From assembly GCA_009698615.1 (NCBI GenBank), contig WLPU01000001.1, positions 62,001-126,000 of the forward strand: 64,000 nt of DNA, in the 5' to 3' direction. This document shows, in pieces, positions 18,272 to 27,034 of the stretch (its first letter is position 1; every line of letters begins with the position of its first letter). The notes below the pieces were generated by a model, which did not search any database, was not told where the DNA came from, and was given only the letters and a program-made list of their open reading frames with translations. This DNA is from Actinomycetota bacterium. Lineage in GTDB: Bacteria; Actinomycetota; Actinomycetes; Nanopelagicales; Nanopelagicaceae. The translations under genes were made by a program, and so were the position numbers.

Positions 18272-18277
18272 GATAAA
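18272..18277 (+). promoter_or_regulatory. -10-like box (GATAAA) for the aldolase-like gene set
   Basis: TGATAAAG (18271-18278) ends about 8 nt before GTG 18286, with no Shine-Dalgarno between. It would drive the overlapping genes 18286-22705 as a leaderless message. Weak match, supported mainly by position. Confidence 0.35.
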
Positions 18278-18285
18278 GTGCGCAC

Positions 18286-18822
18286 GTGCGCTTTAAATAC
18301 AGATTGCAAGAATTAGCAATGAAGAAGTTGCTTCTCAATAGTATCTTGCCCTGGCATGTTATTTTCGATGTTGACGGTGTTTTAACCGATGGCACTTTTA
18401 CTTATTCTGCAAATGGAAAAATTTACAAGGTTTTTGGGTCACATGACTCTGATGCACTCAATATCCTAAAAGATTTTTGTGAGATATCATTTGTAAGTGC
18501 TGATAAGCGAGGTTTCGAAATTTCTAAAAAACGAGTTCTAGATATGGGTTTTGATCTTCAACTCGCTGATGCTTCAGATCGATTAAAGCTAATCCGCAAT
18601 CTTCAATCAAAAAGCAGGATCATTTTTGTTGCAGATAGCTTTACCGATGTGAGCGCTTTACAGTGTGCCGACATCTCAGCGGTACCAAGAAATGCACATT
18701 CGCAAGCGAAAAAAGTAGCCAATATTGTTTTAAAAGCAAACGGTGGCCAAGGCGCAGTAAGCGAAGTAAGTTTTCTCATCATGAATACCTTGCGGAAAAA
18801 GGATATTCAAAATGAGCAATGA
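18286..18822 (+). CDS. KdsC-like HAD phosphatase (C0-type, no cap)
   Basis: 178-aa HAD hydrolase of the KdsC / YrbI family. The nucleophile block is FDVDGVLTDG (around residues 26-35, two Asp spaced by two), followed by KVFGSHDSDALN, and motif IV FVADSFTDVSAL. Known members dephosphorylate KDO-8-phosphate, N-acylneuraminate-9-phosphate and related long-chain sugar acids. Here it overlaps by 11 nt a GatZ-like aldolase gene, so it probably dephosphorylates that step's product or a related intermediate (inference). GTG 18286 is used; ATG 18319 would still keep the motif. Confidence 0.8.
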   Translation: MRFKYRLQELAMKKLLLNSILPWHVIFDVDGVLTDGTFTYSANGKIYKVFGSHDSDALNILKDFCEISFVSADKRGFEISKKRVLDMGFDLQLADASDRLKLIRNLQSKSRIIFVADSFTDVSALQCADISAVPRNAHSQAKKVANIVLKANGGQGAVSEVSFLIMNTLRKKDIQNEQ

Positions 18823-19981
18823 ATTCCGAAGGGTCATGGGTGAGGACTTCGCAAACCGAAGAATTACATTTTTAGGTGCAGGTCCAATGTCTCCAGTTTC
18901 AGTAACGGCAATTATAGATTTGGCTAATCGATACAAAAAACCGATTGCACTTATCCCAAGCCGGCGGCAAGTTGAAGCAGCATCGCTTGGCGGCGGCTAT
19001 TCCAATAACTGGACAACTGAGGTATTCACGAAATTTGTGAGAAGTAGAGATTCAGGTGGCTTTGTTAAATTATCACGCGATCATTCGGGCCCGTGGCAAT
19101 TGAATGAAAGAGATCAGTTGGGTGAAGTTCACTCTCACAGTCAAGCGATGGAGGAGGTGAAGGAGTCTTTGGCGGTTGACTTAAAATGTGGGTTCGATTT
19201 AATTCACCTCGACCCAAGCAAGGGATTACTTTTTGGTAGAAGTCAGTTGGAAGTCGAAGAAGACATATACGAACTCCTTGATTTTTGCGTCAAGAACGGT
19301 AAGCAGCAATTTGAATTTGAAATTGGAGCGGACGATCAATCGTATGTTCCCGATTTAGTAAGCCGGGCTGAAGATTCCCTGAACCGAGTGCTTCAGGAAA
19401 TCAAAAACCTGGGACTTCCATCCCCTCTATTTTATGTTTTGCAAACTGGTACAAAGGTAATGGAGTTGAGAAATGTTGGGTCATTTGATTCCAAACTACC
19501 AGTTGCAGGCATGTTGCCCTCTTCAGTTCAGTTACCGGAAATGTTAAAGATGTGTCGGCGTTATGGTGTCTTCCTAAAAGAACACAACGCGGATTACTTA
19601 TCTACTACAGCCTTGAAATGGCACCGAAGGTTCGGGATCCACGCAGCAAATGTTGCGCCAGAGTTCGGAGTTGCAGAAACCAAGGCTTTGCTGCAGGTTG
19701 CACAAGAGAATCAAATGAAAAGTTTTATTGATGAATTCTCAAATATTGTGTTAGCAGGACAAAAATGGAAAAAGTGGCTGGTAGTTAATGGAAGTTGTAC
19801 CGAAGATGAAAAAATTCAAATAGCTGGCCATTATCACTTTTCTGAAGAGAGAGTTCTGGAACTTAGAAATAAATTGCGACAAGATTTAATGAAAAAGAGC
19901 CTTGATTTAGAAGCGTTAGTGAGCAAACAAGTTGAAGAATCAATCGATCGTTATTTAAGGTGGTTTGGTTATGCCGACTGA
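18812..19981 (+). CDS. GatZ/KbaZ-like class II aldolase-family protein
   Basis: 389 aa. From memory of E. coli GatZ, the order of motifs matches: PIALIPSRRQVEAASLGGGYSNN near residues 50-70 (sugar-binding loop region), LSRDHSGPWQ corresponding to GGDHLGPNCWQ, HLDPSKG, EIGADDQS for the GTE block, VLQTGTKV, and LKEHNADYLSTTALKWH corresponding to EAHSTDYQTRTAYW. GatZ/KbaZ proteins are the non-catalytic or regulatory subunits of tagatose-bisphosphate aldolase, but no GatY/KbaY partner is present. A free-standing aldol or condensation enzyme of a sugar pathway is the inference. It overlaps both neighbours (11 nt each). Confidence 0.65.
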   Translation: MSNEFRRVMGEDFANRRITFLGAGPMSPVSVTAIIDLANRYKKPIALIPSRRQVEAASLGGGYSNNWTTEVFTKFVRSRDSGGFVKLSRDHSGPWQLNERDQLGEVHSHSQAMEEVKESLAVDLKCGFDLIHLDPSKGLLFGRSQLEVEEDIYELLDFCVKNGKQQFEFEIGADDQSYVPDLVSRAEDSLNRVLQEIKNLGLPSPLFYVLQTGTKVMELRNVGSFDSKLPVAGMLPSSVQLPEMLKMCRRYGVFLKEHNADYLSTTALKWHRRFGIHAANVAPEFGVAETKALLQVAQENQMKSFIDEFSNIVLAGQKWKKWLVVNGSCTEDEKIQIAGHYHFSEERVLELRNKLRQDLMKKSLDLEALVSKQVEESIDRYLRWFGYAD

Positions 19982-20774
19982 AATTGATGTGTTGATTTTA
20001 AATCGAAACCTGAAGTCGGTAACTGAAAAACTCGTCGAGGCACTAGAAACATTACCCCGCGTGAGCCTTTGCGGCGTCATAGACAGCGGATCTAGGGACG
20101 CGGAGATTAGTTCTCATACAGTTGTACGCGATTCATCCGATTTTGCAATTTTGCACGGCCTCAGACCAAATAAGGGCTATGACCTAGGAATTAAATGGTG
20201 GTTGCAAGCAGAGAAGAAATCTGAGTGGTTATTACTGTTGCCAAACGATAGTGAACTAGTCAATTTTGAGTCGGCTGAGTTGCTAGATGAATTAGAGAAA
20301 TTTCCGTTGGTAGTTGGTGTCGTCCCTCTTTCGCAAGGAAATCCTTACACCGAACTTCTAGACCCTTCCCGAATTGGACTTGTTTGGAATACTCATGAGG
20401 GGCCGCTATTGCTTCGGAGAAGTTTCCTAGAAGAACGCTTTAGCCGTCAAGGGTATCTTTTGGATCCGATGAATTATCGAGGGTATCTTTCATTCCTCGA
20501 GTTGGCACTCCAAGTATATGCAAATAATAGAGCTCTTGTTGTAACAGATCTAATCTCGTTTCGCGAAAATCAAACGCATGTATTTAACAGCTACCAACTG
20601 ATCGGTACCGAGGCTCACTCTGAGAATTTACGACTGCTGGTTTCGGAAGGGGAGACTTGGCTTGCGTCTAAATATGGCGTTGAAGATCGTTGGACATTTG
20701 AAATGATTGTTCGACTCGTTTTTGAGGAATTTATAAAAGTAAACCCCGATATTGGCCTGCTTCCTTTGGTGTAA
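19971..20774 (+). CDS. GT-A-like glycosyltransferase (GT2-related), specificity unknown
   Basis: 267 aa. It opens with a strand DVLILNRNLKSVTEKL, then VIDSGSRD, and LLLLPNDSEL, where NDS stands in the place of the DxD metal motif, as in some rhamnosyltransferase-like GT2 proteins; LLLRRSFLEERF resembles the conserved acceptor-domain helix. Overall similarity to GT2 is loose. ATG 19971 overlaps the aldolase-like gene by 11 nt, so it belongs to that operon and may transfer its product or be an accessory protein. Confidence 0.5.
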   Translation: MPTEIDVLILNRNLKSVTEKLVEALETLPRVSLCGVIDSGSRDAEISSHTVVRDSSDFAILHGLRPNKGYDLGIKWWLQAEKKSEWLLLLPNDSELVNFESAELLDELEKFPLVVGVVPLSQGNPYTELLDPSRIGLVWNTHEGPLLLRRSFLEERFSRQGYLLDPMNYRGYLSFLELALQVYANNRALVVTDLISFRENQTHVFNSYQLIGTEAHSENLRLLVSEGETWLASKYGVEDRWTFEMIVRLVFEEFIKVNPDIGLLPLV

Positions 20775-20783
20775 AGTTGCATC

Positions 20784-21131
20784 ATGGAGATTACAACTAA
20801 TAAACCCTGGGGCCGTGAAGTTTTGCTTTATCAAGGAAGCGGCTACGCAGTGAAAAGAATTCACTTGAATGAGTCGAACCAGACCTCCTTGCACTATCAT
20901 GAAGTGAAACATGAAACGATCTTGATGTTAAAAGGGAAGCTTAGGATTGAAATTCAAGAATCTGGAAAAGTGGCTTCGGAAATATTTTTAGCTTCTGGGG
21001 AACATTTCTGCATCTCCCCGAAAATAATCCACCGTATGCGAAGCATCGGAGAGGACTCAATTTATTTCGAAGCTCAAACCGACCACCTAGATGATGTAAT
21101 TAGAATCTCTGATGATTTCGGAAGAAATTGA
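20784..21131 (+). CDS. small cupin, mannose-6-phosphate isomerase type II-like
   Basis: 115-aa single cupin domain. KPWGREVLL at the N-terminus and the metal-binding cupin motif 1 region SLHYHEVKHETILMLKG match the C-terminal isomerase domain of bifunctional GMP/PMI enzymes; motif 2 is around FCISPKIIHRM. Such domains isomerise hexose 6-phosphates or epimerise sugars. Its stop overlaps the TTG start of the next gene (TTGA, 4 nt), which is itself a nucleotidyltransferase, so the pair recalls a split and rearranged PMI/GMP arrangement. Confidence 0.7.
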   Translation: MEITTNKPWGREVLLYQGSGYAVKRIHLNESNQTSLHYHEVKHETILMLKGKLRIEIQESGKVASEIFLASGEHFCISPKIIHRMRSIGEDSIYFEAQTDHLDDVIRISDDFGRN

Positions 21132-22705
21132 TTTCTCGGAGTAGAGTTTTTATCCCAGCGGCCGGGTTAGGTTCGCGAATTGATGGTGGAGGTAGTTTGC
21201 TTCCAAAACCACTGCGATCTATTGGGTCAAAACCATTACTGACTAGAGTGATGGACCTATACCCCAACGGAACGTCTTTTGTGATTGGATTGGGATTTAA
21301 GGCATCTTGGGTCAAGCAAGTGGCGATGATAACGGCGAAGGCAAATAACCAGGAAGTTGATTTTTTTGAAACTGATTCGTGGGAAGTCCCTGGGAAGGGA
21401 CTAACTGACACCGTTTTAGGAGCGCAACATTTTCTACAAGAACGATTCATTTTCCATGCTGTCGACACTCTCGTTTCGCCGAAAACCTTAGCCTCGCTCT
21501 TCTTGAGTGAGCAAGACACAATAGTTGTGGGCCAACCTACGACAAATGGAAGTTATAGAGCACTTTCTAACGGACAATGGAAAAAAGTATCTTTTGAGCC
21601 AAGTTCAAGACAATTGGCTTATACAGGAGTTGCCCTAATTCAAGACTATGAGACATTTTGGAAGAAACTCTCGGAAAGAAAACGTTTGGAAGAAAATGAA
21701 GGGGAAGTATTGGGAATAGACCCAGAAACATGCTTGTCTTTCGAGATTCAAGGAGGCGAATGGGTAGATTGTGGAAATCTTGCCGGTTTAGCCGCCGCGC
21801 AAGCGAACAATGTCAGAGAGGATATTGTTTTAGAGAGAAACAATGAAGCTATTTGGCACATAGGGTCCGAAATGATCAAATTTCATGTGGATGAGATTTT
21901 TATACGAAATAGGGCTTTGAGGGCTACCCAACTTCGGCCTTTTGTCCCGGAAATTCATGTGAGAGGGCCAAACACCTATTCATACCCGAGAGAGAATGGC
22001 ATAACCCTTTCTGCAGGTGAAATTGGAGCCTTCCACCAATTCCTGAAATTCTTAGAAGATTTCTGGGACTTAACGCCTTCCTTGACTAAGGCTAATTCAG
22101 TTGTCAATGTAGATTCTAGGTACTTAGACTTCTACCAGAAGAAGACCTATGTTCGCGTTAAAGAATTTCTAGAGAAATATCCCGCATATGATGTCACTTC
22201 CATAAACGATCGCACTACTTCTAGAATTCTCGAACTATTAAAAACTGTAAACTGGGACCATCTCGCTCGCGTTAAACTTACACGGGCACATGGAGACTTG
22301 CATCCCGACAACATATTGATCGTTAATTCTTCACTGGGCTTCACATTGTTGGATTGGCGCCAAGATATTGCGGGAAGCTCGGGGAAAGAAGGCGATATTT
22401 ATTATGACTTGGCAAAGATTAAACATGGTCTCATAGTTGATCATGGATTGGTAGCAAAAGGTAAGTTTACGGTTGCTATTGAAAGTAAGAAGGCAAAATA
22501 TGAAATGCAACAAACAAGCAAAAAGAAACAGTGGCAGAGCGAACTTGAGGATTTCATTTCAAGGTCAGAACTAGATTCTCAAAAAGTAGACTTAATCACC
22601 TCTCTTATTTTTCTCAACATCGCTTGTCTACATCATTCGCCTTATGATGAGTTTCTCTTCGTGCTCGGCCACGATCTCCTTCAGAAAAGTCTGAAAAATC
22701 TCTAG
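21128..22705 (+). CDS. sugar nucleotidyltransferase fused to aminoglycoside-phosphotransferase-type kinase
   Basis: 525 aa. Residues 1 to about 215 are a nucleotidyltransferase of the RmlA/GalU fold: VFIPAAGLGSRI, LLPKPLRSIGSKPLLTRVM, and FHAVDTL where the metal Asp sits. Residues about 310-510 are a protein-kinase-like phosphotransferase: RAHGDLHPDNILI (catalytic loop, Asp and Asn) and LLDWRQD (the metal-binding DFG-equivalent). One polypeptide could therefore phosphorylate a sugar or sugar acid and activate it with a nucleotide, analogous in logic but not in fold to HldE. The start is TTG, translationally coupled to the cupin gene. Confidence 0.75.
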   Translation: MISRSRVFIPAAGLGSRIDGGGSLLPKPLRSIGSKPLLTRVMDLYPNGTSFVIGLGFKASWVKQVAMITAKANNQEVDFFETDSWEVPGKGLTDTVLGAQHFLQERFIFHAVDTLVSPKTLASLFLSEQDTIVVGQPTTNGSYRALSNGQWKKVSFEPSSRQLAYTGVALIQDYETFWKKLSERKRLEENEGEVLGIDPETCLSFEIQGGEWVDCGNLAGLAAAQANNVREDIVLERNNEAIWHIGSEMIKFHVDEIFIRNRALRATQLRPFVPEIHVRGPNTYSYPRENGITLSAGEIGAFHQFLKFLEDFWDLTPSLTKANSVVNVDSRYLDFYQKKTYVRVKEFLEKYPAYDVTSINDRTTSRILELLKTVNWDHLARVKLTRAHGDLHPDNILIVNSSLGFTLLDWRQDIAGSSGKEGDIYYDLAKIKHGLIVDHGLVAKGKFTVAIESKKAKYEMQQTSKKKQWQSELEDFISRSELDSQKVDLITSLIFLNIACLHHSPYDEFLFVLGHDLLQKSLKNL

Positions 22706-22727
22706 AGTTAATCCTCAAAAGGAAAAC

Positions 22728-23711
22728 CTATATATCAATCGTTTCCATTCTTCTTCTTGTTAGCGAATCCATAAATTTTAACACTAGGAATTGAATTGAA
22801 TATGAAAAATATGTTGGCCAAGATATAAAGCGAGTAAGAAACATTTTTAGACTCAATGGAATGAACGGGATTGAAGATTTACCGTAAAGTTTTTCTTTCC
22901 CTTTCCAGGCGAGACTCATCAAAGATGCCTTCGCGTGGTGATTTTCCCCTCGCGGCGAGCGGTCACCTAAGTACAATCCTCTTGAGATAGCACTTGAACC
23001 TGCAATCGTATTATCATCATCAATGCATATTCCAAGTTCGGATTTACTTACACCGAAAACTATCGGTAGGTACCAAGTAGATTCCGGTTTCTGTTCTAAG
23101 GAATATGGAGCACGGGGATCTAGTTTCCTCACGAAGGGCCGTGAAGATTTTAAGATTCTTAAAAAGAAATCTACTTCGAATACTGAAGTCATTGAAATAA
23201 AGCAACGCGTATCAATTTTCAAAATCTCGTTGCGATTTTGTCGACTAAGTGGAAGATAAACTCCGAGATCGTTAGTTGATCCAAGAGCATCTTGAACGTA
23301 ACGCGAGATTTTCTGATATTGTGCGTTCCAGGAATACTGGAAAACTTTAACCTCGTGTGCGACTAATTCTTGCAGGAGAACCGAGCTATCTGGGGGAGAT
23401 TTCGCGAGCATGTGATCTTCCAAGAAGAGCATTACAAAGCGACTATCTTTTCTTCTCAAATCCCACCATGTCTGCATCCTCCATTGACGATATGCTGCTC
23501 CTTGGACGCATTCAACGTTTTCCATATTTGCACAAAAATCAGCAACCGCTTCCGAATATTCTCCTCGGACGCGCAAGAAAACGGGCGACTTCCAGTAGTT
23601 TGCCCATTGAGGCAAAGTATATTTCAGTGTTTCGAACTTAAGTTGGTCATTAATCAAAATATTTCCATAGACCAAAAATGAAGAATTTTGCGGAACAGAA
23701 TTTATCGTCAT
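22728..23711 (-). CDS. hypothetical protein in glycan locus, possible GT-A-like enzyme
   Basis: 327 aa not recognised. The N-terminus FLVYGNILINDQLKFETLKYTL and VMLFLEDHML (a possible acidic metal motif at about residue 95) give a weak impression of a GT-A transferase, followed by FISMTSVFEVDFFLRIL and a C-terminal part with a hydrophobic stretch near 290-315. No catalytic signature is certain. ATG at 23711 has AAGGATGGGAA directly upstream on this strand. It runs opposite to its neighbours and its end is 23 nt from the end of the nucleotidyltransferase-kinase gene, so it looks like a separately inserted unit. Confidence 0.45.
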   Translation of the reverse strand: MTINSVPQNSSFLVYGNILINDQLKFETLKYTLPQWANYWKSPVFLRVRGEYSEAVADFCANMENVECVQGAAYRQWRMQTWWDLRRKDSRFVMLFLEDHMLAKSPPDSSVLLQELVAHEVKVFQYSWNAQYQKISRYVQDALGSTNDLGVYLPLSRQNRNEILKIDTRCFISMTSVFEVDFFLRILKSSRPFVRKLDPRAPYSLEQKPESTWYLPIVFGVSKSELGICIDDDNTIAGSSAISRGLYLGDRSPRGENHHAKASLMSLAWKGKEKLYGKSSIPFIPLSLKMFLTRFISWPTYFSYSIQFLVLKFMDSLTRRRMETIDI

Positions 23712-24002
23712 TTCCCATCCTTCCGCAAAGATTTACCTTTGGATTTTAACCAATAGTACCCGATGGGTTAAGTCGGCATAAAATTATCACGAGCCTGACG
23801 GATTATATTTTGCGAGAGTTACGATGCCCTGAATATCTTAGGAGTTTTACAGATAAATGTGGGTTGTGAAGGACAGTGATTAAGAAAAAGTTTTAGGGAA
23901 GGAGAGACAAAGAGACCACCTTTACCATCTTGTAATGATAAAGTTCTATGCTTGGGTACGGATTACAGGAACCAAGCACCTAATCCAAACTAGGAGACTA
24001 AA

Positions 24003-25010
24003 TTGGGTTATTCAAAAATTGACACTCTAGAAGGTGTCATTCCAACCATTGTGATATCGATGAGTTCAGCAAGATTGCACCCATTAATGCAACAACTAGA
24101 GAATTCTCAAATATTTCAAGTCCACATTCAAGAAGGCATTGTCGGAAGCAAGATTATTGATAATCCGAGGCTAATAAACCGCCAAGTTTTCAAATTCCTG
24201 AATGGAAGAGAAATGACTCCAGGCGAAGCTGGGGCAGCTTTAGCGCATTTCTTGGTCTACCTAAAGATTTACCAGCAGCAATGGCCATGGACTCTTGTAC
24301 TCGAAGACAATGCACGACTACTCCCTGGAGCAGAACGGAAAATCGCAGAATTGGTTGGCACTCTAAGGTCACTCCAAAATTTGACTTCACAACCGATGCT
24401 AATCCACTTGAACTTGAATAATGCAAGAATGATTGCCAGAAAATCAAACATTCAAGAAAAAATAAACTTGTATGAGGCTTTGACAATTCTTAGAACTTCT
24501 AAAGCATATTTAATCAATTACGATGCCGCAGTGATTGCGCTACGCGATGGTTTACCGCTATTGGATGAACCTGACTGGCCGCACTGGATACATGAAGTTA
24601 AGTTTCTGGTAACACCCAACGATCAGGTGACCGTTGATAGAAGTTTCCCTTCCGAGATTGGTAAGCGCCCAACCCCTGCCATTGCACGAGAGAGAACTTC
24701 CAGTCGGATTAAGACAGCGATACTCTTCTGTTTAGGAATAGAGGGTATTCGCTACAAAGTGCGGACTGGTTTGCAAGACTATTTTTTATGGGTTGTGTTC
24801 GATCGAATTTATCGCGTTGCAGCGAGATTCTATGGGAAAGCTGAATTAGAACATCCAAGCGTAGTTCTTTTAGAGGTGCCAAGTATTCAACTCTTCCGGC
24901 GCTGCCTGGTTGGCCGGTATGTAAGGAAGAGAAGAATTCTGCGTTCAAAGCAGGACAATACCTTCAGGTTTCTTAGCTACGATGAAGTAACTAGTATGAT
25001 CGATTTATGA
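24003..25010 (+). CDS. glycosyltransferase family 25 (LPS-type galactosyltransferase-like)
   Basis: 335 aa with the GT25 layout: an N-terminal VISMSSARLHPLMQQL block (strand, then Arg), GREMTPGEAGAALAHFLVYLKI, and PWTLVLEDNARLLPG where EDNA replaces the usual EDDA metal motif. GT25 enzymes add galactose or glucose to surface glycans. The C-terminal 130 residues are basic and less conserved. The start is TTG with a good SD (AGGAG at 23992-23996, 6 nt spacing). It overlaps the following GT10 gene by 4 nt (ATGA). The 291-base gap before it holds only divergent leaders, with no gene I can support. Confidence 0.78.
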   Translation: MGYSKIDTLEGVIPTIVISMSSARLHPLMQQLENSQIFQVHIQEGIVGSKIIDNPRLINRQVFKFLNGREMTPGEAGAALAHFLVYLKIYQQQWPWTLVLEDNARLLPGAERKIAELVGTLRSLQNLTSQPMLIHLNLNNARMIARKSNIQEKINLYEALTILRTSKAYLINYDAAVIALRDGLPLLDEPDWPHWIHEVKFLVTPNDQVTVDRSFPSEIGKRPTPAIARERTSSRIKTAILFCLGIEGIRYKVRTGLQDYFLWVVFDRIYRVAARFYGKAELEHPSVVLLEVPSIQLFRRCLVGRYVRKRRILRSKQDNTFRFLSYDEVTSMIDL

Positions 25011-25924
25011 GAGTAAGGTTCGAATGGTTTTGGCCGACATTTGACCGTCAAAATAATTTTTTCGTTGACGCGCTTAAAATACTGCATGGCGAAGTTGAGG
25101 TTGTCACCGATAGATTGGAACATTGCGACCTCGAAGTGGTTTCAGTTTTTTCTCCCCAAAAGAATTCAAATCTAAACCGTCTATCTAACCTAAGAAAGAA
25201 AATTCCCCACGGTCAGCCCGACACAAATTTACTTTACCCAACAAAATTTGACCCCGACACGAAGAACTTCTCGCGAAGAATTTGGTATGGAGTTGAAAAC
25301 GTTAGAGCCCCTTACCAACTGGACATAGATGGCTATATTTCCTTTGATCAAGACACCCTAGACGGCTACAACGCCTATTTTGCCACTTGGTATGAGCTCT
25401 CCGGAATTCAACTTCCGTTTACAAACAATAGAGTCGGTCTAACTACCTCTGCCTCAGAGTTACTTGAAAAAAGAAGTTTTTTCGGAAGAAAATCCAAGTT
25501 CGCTTGCGCTTTCATCGGTAAACCAGACCAAATGCGCTTTCGAGCCATTAATGAATTGCGAAAGATTGGCGAAGTAGACGTATTCGGACCCATGGTTGGA
25601 AAACCTATTTCGAACAAACCTGAAATTGCGAAAGATTACAAGTATATGGTTTGTTTGGAGAATGATAATTATCCTGGATACGTCACCGAGAAACTTTTAG
25701 AGGCATATCTTTCGGATACAGTTCCACTCTATTGGGGGAATTTAGGTAACGATTCGTCAATAAATAGAAAAGGTTTTTCTAATCTTCTTGATTTCGAATC
25801 AATGAGTGAGTGGATTGAATATGTACGAAATATCGATGAATATGCTTACGTTAACATGTACGAGCAAGCGCATCTCAACAATGTTCCCGACTTGACTCCC
25901 ATCTACAATGTTCTCGTAGGTTAG
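25007..25924 (+). CDS. alpha-1,3/4-fucosyltransferase family protein (GT10)
   Basis: 305 aa. The GT10 hallmark is clear: YKYMVCLENDNYPGYVTEKL followed by AYLSDTVPLYWG, which binds GDP-fucose in known members; earlier are RRIWYGVENVRAP and FDQDTLDGYNAYFATWY. GDP-fucose should be available from gmd and fcl encoded just downstream. It begins MRVRFEWFWPTFD and overlaps the GT25 stop. A diverged paralogue lies at 31751-32674, at the other side of the GDP-fucose operon. The gap 25925-26028 shows nothing further. Confidence 0.85.
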   Translation: MRVRFEWFWPTFDRQNNFFVDALKILHGEVEVVTDRLEHCDLEVVSVFSPQKNSNLNRLSNLRKKIPHGQPDTNLLYPTKFDPDTKNFSRRIWYGVENVRAPYQLDIDGYISFDQDTLDGYNAYFATWYELSGIQLPFTNNRVGLTTSASELLEKRSFFGRKSKFACAFIGKPDQMRFRAINELRKIGEVDVFGPMVGKPISNKPEIAKDYKYMVCLENDNYPGYVTEKLLEAYLSDTVPLYWGNLGNDSSINRKGFSNLLDFESMSEWIEYVRNIDEYAYVNMYEQAHLNNVPDLTPIYNVLVG

Positions 25925-26028
25925 TATGAACATCCAGGGAATTCTGTTTTATAACTTTTGAAAGCATCTGAGTTAAACATTAATTGCAACCGAAAATAAA
26001 TTTTTTTGGGAATGCTAGGTCTTGAATC

Positions 26029-27015
26029 CTAGTGATTCAATGCTGCTATGTCCGATTTCAACATAATCTCTATGAGTGAGTTAACATCTGTATCCGGTTT
26101 CCAGCCGAGAGACTTTTCTGCTTTCCGAAAGTTTCCTAAAAGGTTTTCTACTTCAGTTGGTCGTAATTGATTCTCATCAATCACGACGAAATCCTCATAG
26201 TTTTTGCCAATTAACGAAAAAGTTCTTTCGCAAAACTCGCGAACGGTTGTGCCAACGCCTGTGGCTAAAATAAAGTCATCTGGACGATCGTGCTGCATCA
26301 TTTTCCACATTCCTTCGACGTATTCAGGAGCATAGCCCCAGTCGCGAATCGCCGAAAGGTTTCCAAGGTAAAGCTTCTCAATCGAACCCTTCGCGATTCT
26401 TGCTGCCGTTGAAGTTATTTTACGAGTGACAAAACGCTCACTTCGTCTTGGTGACTCATGGTTGAAAAGTATTCCGTTGGCAGCAAAGAGACCGTAAGCT
26501 TCTCGATAATTACGAGTCATAAAGTAACTGTAAAGTTTCGCGATTGCATAAGGACTCCTTGGCTCCAAAATTGAATCTTCGTTTTGTGGGGGAGGAGTGT
26601 TCCCAAACAATTCGGAAGTCGATGCTTGATAAAACTTAGAATCAAGCTTTAACCTAAATACACTATCTAGTAGGGCGGCCGTAGCAATGCCGGTTATTTC
26701 ACCAGTTAAGATTGGTTGATCGAAAGAGATCCCAACGTGAGATTGAGCTGCCAGATTATAAATCTCATCTGGACGAGTCTCAATGAGTAATGCGAGAAGT
26801 CTGGAATGATCACTAAGATCGCAAAAGTGAAGTTGTACATTTTCATGGCTTTTGCGTGGATATTTCAAGAGATGATCGATCCTAGAAGTATTTAAGGTGC
26901 TTGAGGGCCTGACCACACCATGAACTTCGTAATTCTTTTTTAACAAAAATTCGCTTAGATAGGAACCATCTTGACCCGTAATGCCTGTGATTAAGGCACG
27001 TTTCTTGACGCCCAT
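26029..27015 (-). CDS. gmd: GDP-mannose 4,6-dehydratase
   Basis: First step to GDP-L-fucose: GDP-mannose to GDP-4-keto-6-deoxymannose. 328 aa, extended SDR with TGITGQDGSYLSEFL (NADP site, residues about 10-24), the NLAAQSHVGISFDQP block, QASTSELFGNTP carrying the catalytic Ser/Thr and Glu, YAIAK for the Tyr-Lys pair, and FNHESPRRSERFVTRKI, all typical of Gmd. It is the last gene of a minus-strand operon (31559 down to 26029), 19 nt behind a methyltransferase gene. Confidence 0.95.
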   Translation of the reverse strand: MGVKKRALITGITGQDGSYLSEFLLKKNYEVHGVVRPSSTLNTSRIDHLLKYPRKSHENVQLHFCDLSDHSRLLALLIETRPDEIYNLAAQSHVGISFDQPILTGEITGIATAALLDSVFRLKLDSKFYQASTSELFGNTPPPQNEDSILEPRSPYAIAKLYSYFMTRNYREAYGLFAANGILFNHESPRRSERFVTRKITSTAARIAKGSIEKLYLGNLSAIRDWGYAPEYVEGMWKMMQHDRPDDFILATGVGTTVREFCERTFSLIGKNYEDFVVIDENQLRPTEVENLLGNFRKAEKSLGWKPDTDVNSLIEIMLKSDIAALNH

Positions 27016-27034
27016 TATGTATTTCTTCGGATCA

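Noticed and set aside
18812-19981. Sialic acid synthase (NeuB) identity for the aldolase-like protein
   Set aside because: The KdsC neighbour suggested it, but the motif order matches GatZ/KbaZ and there is no NeuB signature or SAF domain.
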